From Micromonospora sp. NBC_01699 (GTDB taxonomy: Bacteria > Actinomycetota > Actinomycetes > Mycobacteriales > Micromonosporaceae): 64,000 bases of DNA. Position 1 is the stretch's first letter. Each line of letters begins with the position of its first letter. The stretch lies in the NCBI RefSeq assembly GCF_036250065.1, contig NZ_CP109199.1, positions 6,756,001-6,820,000 on the forward strand. Direction: 5' to 3'. The notes under the pieces are model-generated. The model made no database searches and was not told the DNA's origin. It worked only from the letters and a program-made list of their open reading frames with translations. Made by a program: the position numbers and the translations under genes. This document shows positions 16,673 through 26,940 of the stretch, piece after piece.

Positions 16673-17713
16673 ATGTTGCTGACCATCGCCAAGATACTGA
16701 TTCCGAACCTGGGCACAGAGGGCGCACTGGACCCGTACGCCGAGGATATCGAACAGGCGTTCAGTCAATACCAGCTATCGACCGGTGACGAGCTGGAGGA
16801 GCCCCAACGGCAGGCCATCCTGCAACAGCTCGTCGTGTGGTCGGGACCGGAGCACAAGGAAGCATTCCCGTCCTGGCAGCAGGCCGTACGGGCAGCCCAG
16901 ATGCGGCTGAAGACCGGTGGCCTGCTGGGCCTGGGGAACACAACCAAGGTGGAGTCCCGCAACGAGGACCTGTTCAAGATGGCCATGAGCAGTGTCGGCT
17001 GGGCCAACTGCGGCGCGACGGCACAGAACATCCTGGTCGGACTGAAGAAGCTCCATCCCAGCTTCGTGAACGGTATCAATGGTGGCCTCTCGACGAAGGT
17101 CGGATCGGGTGCGGGGAAACGGTTGGCAGAGATCCTCCGGAAGGTGCCACAGGAGGGACAGATCCTGCTCCTCGACTGCTCTTTCCCGGCGGTGCACACG
17201 TTTCTTCTGGAAGTCCACCCGAAGGGCAACCGGTATCTTTGCCAGGGCTACCAGAGCACCTATTACGCCAGCTGGTGGACCGGGAAGGACGAGGAAGGGC
17301 TGCTCGTCCGGGAGGGGCTGGAAACGAAGGTTTCCAACGAGGATCGATTCCGGTTGAACCAGACCCGTGACAACTGGGGCCTCGGCCGCTCCATCAACTC
17401 CGATCGGTACAACGACATGGTCAGCCTGCTGGCCAAGGCGTTCGACGCGGCGAGCCTGCCCGACATCGGTGAGGGCGAGCGCCACAACGTAAACGTCGAG
17501 GAGCTGCGGAAGCAGGAAACCGCGGCGTGGGAGGTGTTCGCCAAGTTCTGGCCGGACCTGCCGTTCTGCCCGGTGAAGCGGGAGACGGACAGCATCGCCA
17601 AGCGGACCCAGCGCCCCGAGATCGAGATTACCGAGATCCTGGTGCCGGACATCACCAATGGCGCGGGCACCTCGGTGACGGTCCCGGTGGTACCCAACTC
17701 CATCAAGGACTGA
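16673..17713 (+). CDS. Unassigned protein with papain-like Cys/His pattern
   Basis: About 346 residues, no family recognised with confidence. NCGATAQNIL (Cys near 113), VHTFLLEV (His near 175) and a following NRYLCQGYQ resemble the Cys, His and polar third residue of papain-fold toxin or peptidase domains; this is inference. There is no signal peptide or membrane helix. GC is visibly lower than in neighbours and Lys is frequent (KLHP, KVGSGAGK), suggesting transfer. The preferred ATG follows AGGAG with short spacing; a GTG at 16592 would add 27 residues. It lies just after the decayed Scr1/DUF397 remnant and before a convergent inverted repeat. Confidence 0.7.
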   Translation: MLLTIAKILIPNLGTEGALDPYAEDIEQAFSQYQLSTGDELEEPQRQAILQQLVVWSGPEHKEAFPSWQQAVRAAQMRLKTGGLLGLGNTTKVESRNEDLFKMAMSSVGWANCGATAQNILVGLKKLHPSFVNGINGGLSTKVGSGAGKRLAEILRKVPQEGQILLLDCSFPAVHTFLLEVHPKGNRYLCQGYQSTYYASWWTGKDEEGLLVREGLETKVSNEDRFRLNQTRDNWGLGRSINSDRYNDMVSLLAKAFDAASLPDIGEGERHNVNVEELRKQETAAWEVFAKFWPDLPFCPVKRETDSIAKRTQRPEIEITEILVPDITNGAGTSVTVPVVPNSIKD

Positions 17714-17731
17714 CCCCCCCGGACCACAGAC

Positions 17732-17849
17732 CCCGTTGACCATAAAGTTAGCGCGCACCAGGCCCGCCGAACCCGGCCCCCTCCCGTTGATCATGAAGTT
17801 AACGCGGACATTTCAGACTCGAACCTGCGCTAACTTCATGATCAACGGG
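17732..17849. repeat. Inverted repeat between convergent genes (GTTGATC family, copy 2, with extra half-site)
   Basis: Arms CCCGTTGATCATGAAGTT... (17783-17805) and its complement (17827-17849) pair over 23 bases with one mismatch and a 21-base loop. A third, degenerate arm in direct orientation (CCCGTTGACCATAAAGTT) lies at 17732-17749. A G-rich tract follows (17847-17890). It lies between the orphan protein and the convergent xylB. Confidence 0.85.
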
Positions 17850-17900
17850 GAGAACGCGGGGTGGGGTGGGGTGGGGGGTGGGGTGGGGGTTAGGCGCGGG

Positions 17901-19346
17901 TTAGGTGGGGCGGTTGGTGATCAGGTCTCGGGCGGTGGCGTACTGGTCGCGGATGTGGGGGGCGGGGCGGGCGTCGTACTCCTGGGTGGTGGTGGCGGAC
18001 CACGTGGGCGGCGCCTCGCCACCCTGGGCGACCCAGGCGGCCTGGCGGGCGGCACCGTCGGCCACGTACTCGCCGGGGGCGGGGACCAGGACGGGGCAGC
18101 CGAAGACCTCGGGGGCGATCCGGCGGACGGCCTCGGAGCGGGCACCGCCGCCGACCAGGATCACCCGGTTGACCGTGGCCCCCTGGGCAACCATCGCGTC
18201 GAGGCCGTCGGCGAGGCCGCAGAGCAGACCCTCGACCGCCGCCCGCGCCAGGTGCGCGGGGGTGGACGTACGCAGGGTCAGGCCGTGCACCGCGCCGGTC
18301 GCCAGTGGACGGTTGGGGGTGCGCTCGCCCTCCAGGTACGGCACCATGACCAGCCCGTCGGCGCCCGAGGGTGCCGACAGTGCCAGCCGGGCCAGCTGGT
18401 CCAGGTCGACGCCGAGCAGTTTGGCGGCGGCGTCGAGCACCCGCGCCGCGTTGAGGGTGGCGACCAGCGGCAGGAAGCGGCCGGTGGCGTCGGCGAACCC
18501 GGCCACCGCGCCGGAGCTGTCCTGCGACGGCGTCTCGGCCACGCTGAACACGGTGCCGGAGGTGCCGATGGAGACGATCACGTCACCGGGCAGCGCGCCG
18601 ACCCCGAGCGCGGCGGCGGCGTTGTCGCCGGTGCCGGGGCCGAGCGGGGCCCCGTTGGGCAGCTCGCCGGCCCGACCGGTCGGGTCGAGCACGACCGGCA
18701 GCACCGGCCGCCGACCGAACGCCCGTTCCAGCAGGTCGAGCCGGTATTCGCCGGTACGCGGCGACCAGTAGCCGGTGCCGCTCGCGTCGCCGCGGTCGGT
18801 ACGCAGCGCGTCCAGCCCGTGCGCCCCGGCCAGCCGCCAGGTGAGCCAGTCGTGCGGCAGGCAGACCGCAGCGGTCCGCTCGGCCGACGCCGGCTCGTTG
18901 CGAGCCAGCCAGCGCAGCTTGGTCACGGTGAAACTGGCCACCGGTACGCTGCCGACCGCCTCCGCCCACGCCTGCCGACCGGCCACCAGCGCACCGACCC
19001 GGTCCCCGCCAGCCACGTTGCCGTCGCCCAGTTCCTCGATCAGGTCGACCGCGGCACCGGCCGACCGGGTGTCGTTCCAGAGCAGGGCGGGGCGGACGAC
19101 CTCGCCCCGCTCGTCCAGGCAGACCATGCCGTGCTGCTGGCCGGCGACCGAGGCGGCAACCACATCCGCCAGGCCGCCGGCCTGCTCCACGGCATCCTGC
19201 AACGCCCCCCACCAGGCCGCCGGATCCACCTCGGTGCCCTCCGGGTGAGCGGCCCGCCCGGAGCGGACCAGCTCACCGGTCTCCGCGTCGCGAATCACGA
19301 CCTTGCACGACTGGGTCGACGAGTCGACCCCGGCGACGAGCGCCAT
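17901..19346 (-). CDS. xylB: Xylulokinase
   Basis: A 481-residue FGGY-family carbohydrate kinase that phosphorylates D-xylulose to xylulose-5-phosphate. Seen are the N-terminal ATPase-core strand ([15 protein letters not shown]), the GQQHGMV substrate loop, the second phosphate loop ISIGTSGTV, and a C-terminal [10 protein letters not shown] adenosine motif. It lies 57 bases downstream of xylA on the same strand with its own ribosome site (CGGAGG). The xylA-xylB order is standard in actinomycetes and confirms xylose over other FGGY substrates. Confidence 0.94.
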   Translation of the reverse strand: MALVAGVDSSTQSCKVVIRDAETGELVRSGRAAHPEGTEVDPAAWWGALQDAVEQAGGLADVVAASVAGQQHGMVCLDERGEVVRPALLWNDTRSAGAAVDLIEELGDGNVAGGDRVGALVAGRQAWAEAVGSVPVASFTVTKLRWLARNEPASAERTAAVCLPHDWLTWRLAGAHGLDALRTDRGDASGTGYWSPRTGEYRLDLLERAFGRRPVLPVVLDPTGRAGELPNGAPLGPGTGDNAAAALGVGALPGDVIVSIGTSGTVFSVAETPSQDSSGAVAGFADATGRFLPLVATLNAARVLDAAAKLLGVDLDQLARLALSAPSGADGLVMVPYLEGERTPNRPLATGAVHGLTLRTSTPAHLARAAVEGLLCGLADGLDAMVAQGATVNRVILVGGGARSEAVRRIAPEVFGCPVLVPAPGEYVADGAARQAAWVAQGGEAPPTWSATTTQEYDARPAPHIRDQYATARDLITNRPT

Positions 19347-19403
19347 CTCCGGCCTCCGAGGCGGGCTGAGGGGTGGTGGGGGGGTGATCTACTACCTAGC
19401 GGG

Positions 19404-20591
19404 TCAGCGGGCGCCGAGCAGGTGCTCGACCGCGAGCTGGTTGAGCTGCACGAAGCCGAAGCCGCGCGCCGACACCTCGGCCACGTCGAGGTCCTCGAAC
19501 GCGGTCCGGTCGGCGAGCAGGTCGGCGTACGTCTCGCCAGCGGCCACGGTCGGGGTGGACAGCTCGGCGACCTTGCTCGCGGCGAGCGCGGCCTGCACCT
19601 CCGGGTCGGCCCGGAACGCCGCCGCCCGCTCCTTGAGCAGCAGGTAGGTGCGCATGTTGGCGGCGGCCGACGCCCAGACCCCGTCGAAGTTCTCGGTCCG
19701 GGACGGCTTGTAGTCGAAGTGCCGGGGGCCCTCGTACGCCGGGGCACCCTGCGGGCCGCCGAACTCCAACAGGTCGACCAGGGCGAACGAGTTCATCAGG
19801 TCACCGTGACCGAAGACCAGGTCCTGGTCGTACTTGATGCCGCGCTGGCCGTTGAGGTCGAGGTGGAACAGCTTGCCGGCCCACAGCGCCTGAGCGATGC
19901 CGTGCGCGTAGTTGAGCCCGGCCATCTGCTCGTGCCCGGTCTCCGGGTTGAGGCCGACCAGCTCCGGGTGCTCCAGCTCGTTGATGAAGGCCAGGGCGTG
20001 GCCGACGGTCGGGAGCAGGATGTCGCCACGGGGCTCGTTCGGCTTCGGCTCGATCGCGAACTTGATGTCGTAGCCCTTGTCGATGACGTACTCGGAGAGC
20101 AGGTTGACCGCCTCGCGGTAGCGGTCGAGTGCCGCCCGGATGTCCTTGGCGACGTCGTACTCCGAGCCCTCCCGGCCGCCCCACATGACGAAGGTCTTGG
20201 CACCCAGCTCGGCGGCGAGGTCGACGTTGCGCAGCACCTTGCGCAGGGCGAACCGGCGTACGTCGCGGTCGTTGCTGGTGAACCCGCCGTCCTTGAAGAT
20301 CGGGTGGGTGAACAGGTTGGTGGTGACCATCGGCACCACCAGGCCGGTCTCTTCCAGCGCCTTGCGGAAGCGGCTGATGTGGTGGTCGCGCTTGGCGTCG
20401 TCGGAGCCGAACGGGATCAGGTCGTCGTCGTGGAAGGTGATGCCGTAAGCCCCCAGCTCGGAGAGCTTGTGCACCGCTTCCACCGCGTCCAGCGGGGCGC
20501 GGGTGGCGTCGCCGAACGGGTCGCGGGCCTCCCAGCCCACGGTCCAGAGGCCGAACGAGAACTTGTCGGCGCGAGTGGGTTGGGCAGCCAT
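19404..20591 (-). CDS. xylA: Xylose isomerase
   Basis: 395 residues, the class I actinobacterial length. Catalytic and metal residues align with the Streptomyces enzymes: [12 protein letters not shown] gives His54 and Asp57, and [12 protein letters not shown] gives Glu181 and Lys183. It interconverts D-xylose and D-xylulose (and glucose/fructose) in the cytoplasm with Mg/Mn. The ATG follows GGAGG. Expression is presumably repressed by the divergent ROK protein through the tandem AT-rich boxes at 20614-20644 and induced by xylose. Confidence 0.96.
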   Translation of the reverse strand: MAAQPTRADKFSFGLWTVGWEARDPFGDATRAPLDAVEAVHKLSELGAYGITFHDDDLIPFGSDDAKRDHHISRFRKALEETGLVVPMVTTNLFTHPIFKDGGFTSNDRDVRRFALRKVLRNVDLAAELGAKTFVMWGGREGSEYDVAKDIRAALDRYREAVNLLSEYVIDKGYDIKFAIEPKPNEPRGDILLPTVGHALAFINELEHPELVGLNPETGHEQMAGLNYAHGIAQALWAGKLFHLDLNGQRGIKYDQDLVFGHGDLMNSFALVDLLEFGGPQGAPAYEGPRHFDYKPSRTENFDGVWASAAANMRTYLLLKERAAAFRADPEVQAALAASKVAELSTPTVAAGETYADLLADRTAFEDLDVAEVSARGFGFVQLNQLAVEHLLGAR

Positions 20592-20613
20592 CGATGACCT
20601 CCACGTAACATAC

Positions 20614-20644
20614 TTGATTTGTTTACCCGTTGAATTATTTGACC
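20614..20644. promoter_or_regulatory. Tandem operator boxes in the xylA/ROK divergent promoter
   Basis: TTGATTTGTTTACC (20614-20627) and TTGAATTATTTGACC (20630-20644) are direct imperfect copies 16 bases apart, AT-rich in an otherwise GC-rich region. They sit between the xylA start (20591) and the ROK regulator start (20666), the expected place for XylR binding. Confidence 0.65.
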
Positions 20645-20665
20645 GGCCTGTGGCATTGTCAAGAC

Positions 20666-22036
20666 GTGACGCAACCCGGCAACGGCCAGGTGGGTACGGC
20701 CGGCACAGCCGTACGCCAGGCGAGCCTGCGTGAGCACAACCTGGCCCTGTTACTGCGCCACATCGCCGACGCGCCGCGTCCGCCGTCGCGCGCCGACCTC
20801 GCCACCGCCACCGGGCTGACCCGTGCCACCGTCTCCGCCCTGGTCGACGACCTGATCGGCGGGCACCTGCTGACCGAGGTCGACCCCGCTCCGCGTACCG
20901 GCGCAGGCCGACCCGCGCTCGGCCTGGTGCTGGCGACCGACGGTCCGGCCGGGCTCGGTCTGGAGATCAACGTCGACTACCTGGCCGCCTGCGTGGTCGA
21001 CCTGACCGGCGCCGTCCGGCACCGGGCGGTCCGCCGGGTCGACCTGCGCCCGATTTCGCCCGCCGAGGTGCTCAACGACCTCGGTGACCTGGCCGCCACC
21101 GCCCGCGCCGAGGCGCACCGGCAGCGCCTGGTGCTGGCCGGGACCGCGCTGGCCGTACCCGGTCTGGTCACCTCGACCGGGGTGGTGCGGCTGGCGCCGA
21201 ACCTCGGCTGGCGGGACGTCGACCTGGCCGGTGGGCTCAACACCCATCCGGCGCTGGCCGGTCACCGGCTCACCGCACCCGGTCAACCGGGAGTGGCCGC
21301 CCCGGCACCGGCTCGACCGGCGGGACGCGTACCCGGCCAGGGGCCCGGCGGGGCCACCGCGCGGGGCCCGTCCGGACAGCGGACCGGCAGCGGTGGCTGG
21401 TTGACCATCGACAACGAGGCGAACCTGGCCGCGCTCGGCGAACTGCACGCCGGGCCGCCCGGCCCGGCGACCTTCCTGTACGTCTCCGGCGAAATCGGCA
21501 TCGGGGCCGGCATCGTGCTGCACGGTGCCCTGTTCCGGGGGGCCCGGGGCTGGAGCGGCGAACTCGGCCACCTGCCGGTGCACCCCACCGGCCGCCCCTG
21601 CCGCTGCGGCTCCCGAGGCTGCCTGGAGCAGTACGCCGGCCAGGAGGCGATCCTGACCGGGGCCGGACTCGCCGGCCGGGGGCTGCCCGCCGACGCGGCG
21701 ATCGCCCGGCTGGCCGAACGGGCCGGCACCGGCGACCCGGCCGCGCTCGGGGCGCTCACCGAGGCGGCCACCGCGCTCGGTGTGGCCATCGCGGGTGTGA
21801 TCAACCTGCTGGACCTGGACACCGTCGTGCTGGGCGGCATCTACGCACCCCTGGTGACCTGGCTCCGCCCACCCCTGGAGGCGGAAATCGCCCGCCGGGT
21901 CCTCACCGCCGCCTGGTCCCCCGTCACCGTGCGCCCGTCCCGCCTGACCCGCGACGCCGCCGTCCTGGGCGCCGCCGGCTCGGTCGTCCGCGCCGTCCTA
22001 TCCAACCCCGCCCACTGGCTCACCCCACCCACCTGA
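20666..22036 (+). CDS. xylR: ROK-family transcriptional regulator, putative xylose repressor
   Basis: About 456 residues. A winged HTH covers about 20-75 ([14 protein letters not shown] ... [15 protein letters not shown]). The ROK sugar-binding fold follows, with [13 protein letters not shown] and the zinc signature [17 protein letters not shown]. Between the two lobes is an unusual insertion of about 45 Gly/Pro/Ala-rich residues ([20 protein letters not shown]) before [14 protein letters not shown]. The GTG at 20666 is preferred to the TTG at 20630, which would lie in the operator. Divergence from xylA and the operator boxes support the assignment. Confidence 0.87.
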   Translation: MTQPGNGQVGTAGTAVRQASLREHNLALLLRHIADAPRPPSRADLATATGLTRATVSALVDDLIGGHLLTEVDPAPRTGAGRPALGLVLATDGPAGLGLEINVDYLAACVVDLTGAVRHRAVRRVDLRPISPAEVLNDLGDLAATARAEAHRQRLVLAGTALAVPGLVTSTGVVRLAPNLGWRDVDLAGGLNTHPALAGHRLTAPGQPGVAAPAPARPAGRVPGQGPGGATARGPSGQRTGSGGWLTIDNEANLAALGELHAGPPGPATFLYVSGEIGIGAGIVLHGALFRGARGWSGELGHLPVHPTGRPCRCGSRGCLEQYAGQEAILTGAGLAGRGLPADAAIARLAERAGTGDPAALGALTEAATALGVAIAGVINLLDLDTVVLGGIYAPLVTWLRPPLEAEIARRVLTAAWSPVTVRPSRLTRDAAVLGAAGSVVRAVLSNPAHWLTPPT

Positions 22037-22039
22037 CCT

Positions 22040-22101
22040 CGTTGATCATGAAGTTAGCGCGGGTTTCCGGCCGGAAACCCGCGCTAACTTCATGATCAAC
22101 G
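22040..22101. repeat. Perfect 62-bp palindrome between convergent genes (GTTGATC family, copy 3)
   Basis: Two 31-base arms (22040-22070 and 22071-22101) are exact complements with no spacer. The outer part CGTTGATCATGAAGTTAGCG is shared with the copy at 17783. It occupies almost the whole gap between the ROK gene stop (22036) and the stop of the glycosyltransferase (22114). Confidence 0.95.
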
Positions 22102-22113
22102 CATCGATCGGGG

Positions 22114-23598
22114 TTAGTAGGCGCCTCGGCTGTTTACTACGGCGCCGAAGGTTTTCCAGAGGATGGTCAGGTCTGCCGCCAGGGACCAGTTTTCTACGTA
22201 GTAGAGGTCCAGGCGGATGCCGTCTTCCCAGGTGAGGTCGGAGCGGCCGCTGACCTGCCAGAGGCCGGTCATACCGGGCTTGACCAGGAGGCGGCGGGCG
22301 ACATCGCCGTCGTAGCGGGCCACCTCCGAGGGCAGCGGCGGGCGCGGGCCGACCAGGCTCATGTGGCCGAAAAGAACGTTCGCGAGCTGTGGCAACTCGT
22401 CCAGCGACCACTTGCGCAGGAACTTGCCCACCCGGGTCACCCTCGGGTCGTCGCGCATCTTGAACATCAGGCCGTCGGTCTCGTTCCGCGCGGTCAGCTC
22501 GGCCAGCAGCGCGTCCGCGTTGGTGACCATGGTGCGGAACTTGTAGACGCCGAACTCGCGCCCACCCTGGCCGACCCGGATCTGCCGGAAGATCACCGGC
22601 CCCCGGCTGTCCAGCTTGATCGCCAACGCCAGCACGGCCAGGATCGGCAGGGCCAGGGTGAGCGCCGCGAAGGCCGCCGCCCGGTCCACGAAACCCTTGA
22701 CCACCTTGCGGGCCCCCCGGAACTCGGGCGCCTCCACGTGGATCAGCGGCAGCCCGGCAACCGGCGTGGTGTGGATCCGCGGCCCGGCCACGTCGGTCAG
22801 TGCCGGCGCCAGCACCAGGTCGATCCCGGTGCCCTCAAGCTGCCAGCCCAGCCGCCGCAACCGGGTGGAGGTGAGTTCACCGGACGCGGTCACCGCGACC
22901 GTGTCGGCCCCGACCGCGAGCGCGGCCTCGGCCACCCCGCGCAACGAACCGACCACCGGTACGTCACCCAGCCGCTGCGGTACCGGCGCCAGCAACGCGT
23001 CCGGGATGCAGGCACCGATGACCTCGTAGCCGGCGTGCGGCTCCCGACGCAGCGTGTGCACCAACTCCAGCACGTGCGGGGTGTCCCCGACCACCAGCAC
23101 CTGCCGGGCCCACCCGGTCCCCCTGGAGCGGGCCCGGTGCAGCCGCTTGCGCGCGGCGAACCGGGCCACCGCCAGGCCGACCGTGCCGACCGCGAACGAG
23201 ATGCCGAGGAAACCACGGGACACGCCGACGTCGGCGATGTAGCCGGCGATCGCGATCCCGCCGGCCAACCTCAGGCTGGCGGCGGTGACCCGCCGGTACT
23301 CGTCCGCGCCGTAGCCCAGCACCCGGTCGTCATAGCAGCGCAGTCCGCGCAGCGAGAGCAACCAGACCAGCACCAGGGCGGGACCGATGATGAAGTAAGA
23401 GATGTCGGAGCCGCGCGGATCGTCGCCGCCGAAGCGGGCGAAGTATCCGATCAGTACGGCGACTCCGAGGGCGATGCTGTCGAAGACGACGGTGGTTCGG
23501 ACGTACGCCCGATGCCGTGATCTGGTCGTGACAGCGGATGCTCCCGGTGGCAATTCCGGAGGCAAAGTCGCGGAGCTCAGCAGTGTTGCCGACGTCAC
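22114..23598 (-). CDS. Polyprenyl glycosylphosphotransferase (exopolysaccharide initiation)
   Basis: About 494 residues of the WbaP/CpsE class. The N-terminal half has four to five membrane helices and a CoA-binding-like nucleotide-sugar domain ([15 protein letters not shown]). The C-terminal sugar transferase domain, about 300-494, contains [41 protein letters not shown] and [13 protein letters not shown]. It transfers a sugar-1-phosphate to undecaprenyl phosphate to start a repeat unit. GTG at 23598 follows GGGAGG and is preferred over the ATG at 23616. No other polysaccharide genes are adjacent. Confidence 0.93.
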   Translation of the reverse strand: MTSATLLSSATLPPELPPGASAVTTRSRHRAYVRTTVVFDSIALGVAVLIGYFARFGGDDPRGSDISYFIIGPALVLVWLLSLRGLRCYDDRVLGYGADEYRRVTAASLRLAGGIAIAGYIADVGVSRGFLGISFAVGTVGLAVARFAARKRLHRARSRGTGWARQVLVVGDTPHVLELVHTLRREPHAGYEVIGACIPDALLAPVPQRLGDVPVVGSLRGVAEAALAVGADTVAVTASGELTSTRLRRLGWQLEGTGIDLVLAPALTDVAGPRIHTTPVAGLPLIHVEAPEFRGARKVVKGFVDRAAAFAALTLALPILAVLALAIKLDSRGPVIFRQIRVGQGGREFGVYKFRTMVTNADALLAELTARNETDGLMFKMRDDPRVTRVGKFLRKWSLDELPQLANVLFGHMSLVGPRPPLPSEVARYDGDVARRLLVKPGMTGLWQVSGRSDLTWEDGIRLDLYYVENWSLAADLTILWKTFGAVVNSRGAY

Positions 23599-23867
23599 CG
23601 GCCCTCCCCAGCGCACTCACGGAGAATCCCGGTTCAACCGCCGGTCCTCCCCATCGGACCTGCGGTGCCGGGACATCTCGAACATCTTCACCTACGGATC
23701 CGATTACCGAGAGCTTCGGACAAATTACTGTCACTTCCCGGGAGGCCGGGTACCCGCCGGGCGTACCCTAACCCCCCGAGCGTGCGATCCGCGTCGGTGG
23801 TTCGTTTGATGTCCGGCCGACCGTTCGCCGGACGGCCGGTCGGCGATCAGCCGCCCGACCACCCGGT

Positions 23868-25640
23868 TCAGCGCGGTGCCGGCCGCAGCGCGATCGCCTG
23901 TAGGAAGATGTCGCCGATCTTCGCCGGGTCCTCGGTGACGAAGACGCCGCCACCGGTCACCTTGGTAATCGCGTCCAGTTCGCCACGGTTGACACCGGTA
24001 CCGATACCGATGATGACAACCTGGATCGGCTGTTCCGGGTTTGCCGCCGCCTTCAGGTCGGCCAGCAGCTTCTCCTGGGTGATGCCGTTGGCGTCCTCGT
24101 TCTTGCCGTCGGTCAGCATCACCACCGAGTTGACCCGGCCCTGCTCCCACCCGTCCTGCACCGCCTTGTACGCGGCGAGCACGGTGTCGTAGAGGCCGGT
24201 GTCGCCGTTGCGCTTCGGCGCGATGCCGGCCAGCGCCGACTTGAGCTGGCCGCGCTGGCTGGTCAGCGGGCCGATCGGCACCAGTTCGCGGTAGTCGCGG
24301 GCGCCGACCAGTTCGGTGGAGAAGACCCACAGTCCGACCGCCCACGACTCGTCGAACAGGTCCAGACCGCCCTGCGCGGCGGCCAGGGTGACCTGGGCGC
24401 GGGTGGCGTTGTTGGCGGTCGGCACCGTCTCCAGCATCGAGCCGGACACGTCGATCACGGCGAGCATCCGGGACGGCAGGGTGATCGCGGTCCAGGTGGA
24501 CAGGGCGCGGCTGATCGCGGCCGGATCGGGCCCTCCGGCCGCCGTACCGCCGGCGGTCGGGGACGCGGTGGAGGTGGGCGTACCGGCGGGGCTGGGGGCG
24601 CCCTGGGGTGCGCTGAAGCCCTCGCCCCAGGTGCCGTCCGGTCCGCGCAGGTTCTGCTTGGCCAACCGGTCCTTGAAGCTGGCCTCGGTGAGCACCTTGA
24701 ACAGCCCCTCGGCGGCGGCGACCCGCGCCGGCTCGATGCCGGGCATCACCGCGTACGGGTAGTCCAGCGACATCGGCGTCGGTTCGACGTAGAGCGCGGC
24801 GAGCGGGATCGGCGGCTGCTTGGCGTTGTACTCCATGACGTCCTCCTCCGACAGCGCGGCGGCGCTGAGGGCGGAGGCGATCGTCGCCGGGTCGTTGGCC
24901 CGGGGGAACTTGGCCAGCAGGTCCTGCCGTACCGCGGAGCGGCCGGTGGCCAGGGCGCGCAGCGCCGAGGTGGTGGCCTGTTGGGCCTGGGCACCACCGG
25001 CCGCGCCGGCGGCGGCGCCGAGGGCGAGCAGGCCGGACAGGCCGGCGGCGTCGCGGGTCGGCTCGACGATCCCGGTCCGCAGCTTGGTACCGGTGGTGAC
25101 CTGCTTGAGCAGGTCGGTCCAGGTGATCTTCTTGTCCGGCCAGCCGACCGAGGCGGCGACCGGCTGCGGCATGGCGACCACCACCGGACTGCGGCCGATC
25201 GTCGCGTTGTTGGTCGGCGCGAAGCCGGCCGCCTCCTTGCTCAGCCGCTGCAACCAGGTGCTGGAGTCGGGAATCCAGACGTCCGGGGTCACCGCGGCGC
25301 CGGGCGCCTGACCCACCCCGGACAGCGACACCCCGTGCTTGCCGGCGAGGATGGCCGCCACGTCGGCCGGGTCGCTGGCGGTGACCGCGACGTCGACGCA
25401 GACGCCCTCGGCGGCGGCGCCGTTCTCGGCCCACTGGGCGGCGGCGGCCGCCACGGCCGGCTCGATCTCCGGGGCGGCGTTGACGTTCAGTCGCAGTTGC
25501 CCGGTGCAGGCCGGCTCGGCCAACTGTCGATAGCCGAACCACGCTCCCACCACGACAAGGACAAGCGCCATCGCCGCTGCGATGGCGCCTGCTCCACGAA
25601 TACTGTTACGCATGCGATGGCGGCCCGACACGATGACCAT
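23868..25640 (-). CDS. Extracellular substrate-binding plus von Willebrand A domain protein
   Basis: 590 residues. An N-terminal anchor helix (IAAAMALVLVVVGAWFGY) precedes a family 11-type solute-binding domain (about 45-340; VWIPDSSTWLQRL, SPVVVAMPQPVA). A Pro/Thr/Gly linker joins it to a VWA domain (about 395-585) with the MIDAS motif DVSGSM near 400, TDGKNED, and GDTGLYDTVLAAY. Both domains face outward; the combination suggests ligand or surface binding by a membrane-tethered protein. The fusion is recurrent in actinobacteria but its function is not established. It lies upstream of the glycosyltransferase on the same strand, with a 270-base gap. Confidence 0.88.
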   Translation of the reverse strand: MVIVSGRHRMRNSIRGAGAIAAAMALVLVVVGAWFGYRQLAEPACTGQLRLNVNAAPEIEPAVAAAAAQWAENGAAAEGVCVDVAVTASDPADVAAILAGKHGVSLSGVGQAPGAAVTPDVWIPDSSTWLQRLSKEAAGFAPTNNATIGRSPVVVAMPQPVAASVGWPDKKITWTDLLKQVTTGTKLRTGIVEPTRDAAGLSGLLALGAAAGAAGGAQAQQATTSALRALATGRSAVRQDLLAKFPRANDPATIASALSAAALSEEDVMEYNAKQPPIPLAALYVEPTPMSLDYPYAVMPGIEPARVAAAEGLFKVLTEASFKDRLAKQNLRGPDGTWGEGFSAPQGAPSPAGTPTSTASPTAGGTAAGGPDPAAISRALSTWTAITLPSRMLAVIDVSGSMLETVPTANNATRAQVTLAAAQGGLDLFDESWAVGLWVFSTELVGARDYRELVPIGPLTSQRGQLKSALAGIAPKRNGDTGLYDTVLAAYKAVQDGWEQGRVNSVVMLTDGKNEDANGITQEKLLADLKAAANPEQPIQVVIIGIGTGVNRGELDAITKVTGGGVFVTEDPAKIGDIFLQAIALRPAPR

Positions 25641-25875
25641 CTTGCGTAACGACTCCGCATAATGCCACCTACGTTCGGTCGAAAGTTACGCAGGAGATAC
25701 GGATCGCACCTCAAATTTCACAGTGCGTAGCCGAATGACGTCAAACTGTCGGGTAATCCGCCCAGCGGGCCAGTTTTCGTGCTCATGCTTTCCAACCGGA
25801 GCATGTCGTGCATTCGACGGCTCTCGGTGATTAGCATTTATGTCGGTAAAAATTATCACCATCGCCGAGGATGAC

Positions 25876-26940
25876 TCAGTGACCCGCCACGGGCACCGAG
25901 GGCAGCGGTCCCAGCACGCAGGTGGGGCTCGCGACCGCGACCGAACCGGCCGGCTCGGGGATCCCGTTGGCCGGGTCGACGGTGAACACACTCACCACGT
26001 CGGCCCGTTCGTCGGCGACGTAGAGGTGCGTACCGATCAATGCGAAATGCCTCGGCCAGGTGCCTCCGGTGGCCACCTCGGTGACGTATCGCGGGACCTC
26101 CTCGTCGAGCGCGAACACCGAGACCGTGCCCACTCCCCGGTTTCCGACGTAGAGAAAACGGCCGTCCGGTCGTACGGCGATCTCGGATGGCTGCACCGCC
26201 CCGTGCCGGGCGCTCGCCGCGACCCGGCCGCGTTCGCGCAGCGTGCCGTTACTGTCCATTGTGTACGCGACAATCGACGCGTCCAGCTCGCCGGCCACGT
26301 AACAGCGGTGCCGGTCGGGATGACGGGCCAGGTGCCGGGGACCGGTGCCGGGCCGGGTCCGGGTGAGCGGTTCGCGCGGCAGCAGCCGCCCCGCGAGTGC
26401 GTCCAGGTCGTACCGGTAGATGGTGTCGGTGCCCAGGTCGACCGCGAGCAACGAGCCGTTGTCCGGGCCCGGCGAGACCATGTGGGCGTGGGCCCGCTCC
26501 TGCCGCTGCGGGACCGGACCATGTCCGTCGTGCGCGCGCAGGTCGGTCCGCTCACCCGGCACCCCGGCGGAATCCAACGGATGTACGGCCACACTGCCGC
26601 TGCCGTAGTTGGCGCTGAACAGGTGCCGGCCGCCCGCCCCGACGGCCAGGTGACACGGGCTGTCGCCACCGGTGGACCAGGTGCCGAGCGGGCGTAGGGC
26701 GGTGTCGGCGTCGATCGCCCAGGCGCTGACCGTCCCCTCGGTGACCTCGTTCACCGCGTACAGCACGGGTTGGGTCGGGTGTCGGGCCAGGAACGACGGC
26801 GAGACGGTCGGGGCGACCGTGCCGAGCGGGTCGAGCGCACCGGTGACCGGGTCCCGTCGGGCCGCGACGATGCCGCTCCCGCGCCCGCCGGCCTCCCCGG
26901 TGTAACAACCGAGATAGACGATCTCGCCGCCGTCAGCCAT
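25876..26940 (-). CDS. Lactonase-family seven-bladed beta-propeller protein
   Basis: About 354 residues of the 6-phosphogluconolactonase (Pgl/YkgB) fold: repeated blades such as VYLGCYTGEAGG, PSFLARHPTQPVLYAVNEV, GGRHLFSANYGSGSVAV and GPRHLARHPD. Such proteins hydrolyse sugar lactones in the cytoplasm, but many members are uncharacterised. The open frame reaches 27009; the ATG at 26940 after GGAGCGG is used because the blade sequence begins directly there. It is divergent from the GntR regulator of the lactate genes. Confidence 0.85.
   Translation of the reverse strand: MADGGEIVYLGCYTGEAGGRGSGIVAARRDPVTGALDPLGTVAPTVSPSFLARHPTQPVLYAVNEVTEGTVSAWAIDADTALRPLGTWSTGGDSPCHLAVGAGGRHLFSANYGSGSVAVHPLDSAGVPGERTDLRAHDGHGPVPQRQERAHAHMVSPGPDNGSLLAVDLGTDTIYRYDLDALAGRLLPREPLTRTRPGTGPRHLARHPDRHRCYVAGELDASIVAYTMDSNGTLRERGRVAASARHGAVQPSEIAVRPDGRFLYVGNRGVGTVSVFALDEEVPRYVTEVATGGTWPRHFALIGTHLYVADERADVVSVFTVDPANGIPEPAGSVAVASPTCVLGPLPSVPVAGH

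Noticed and set aside
17736-20597. 953-residue + strand open frame
   Set aside because: It spans xylA and xylB antisense and intergenic repeat; it only reflects high GC.
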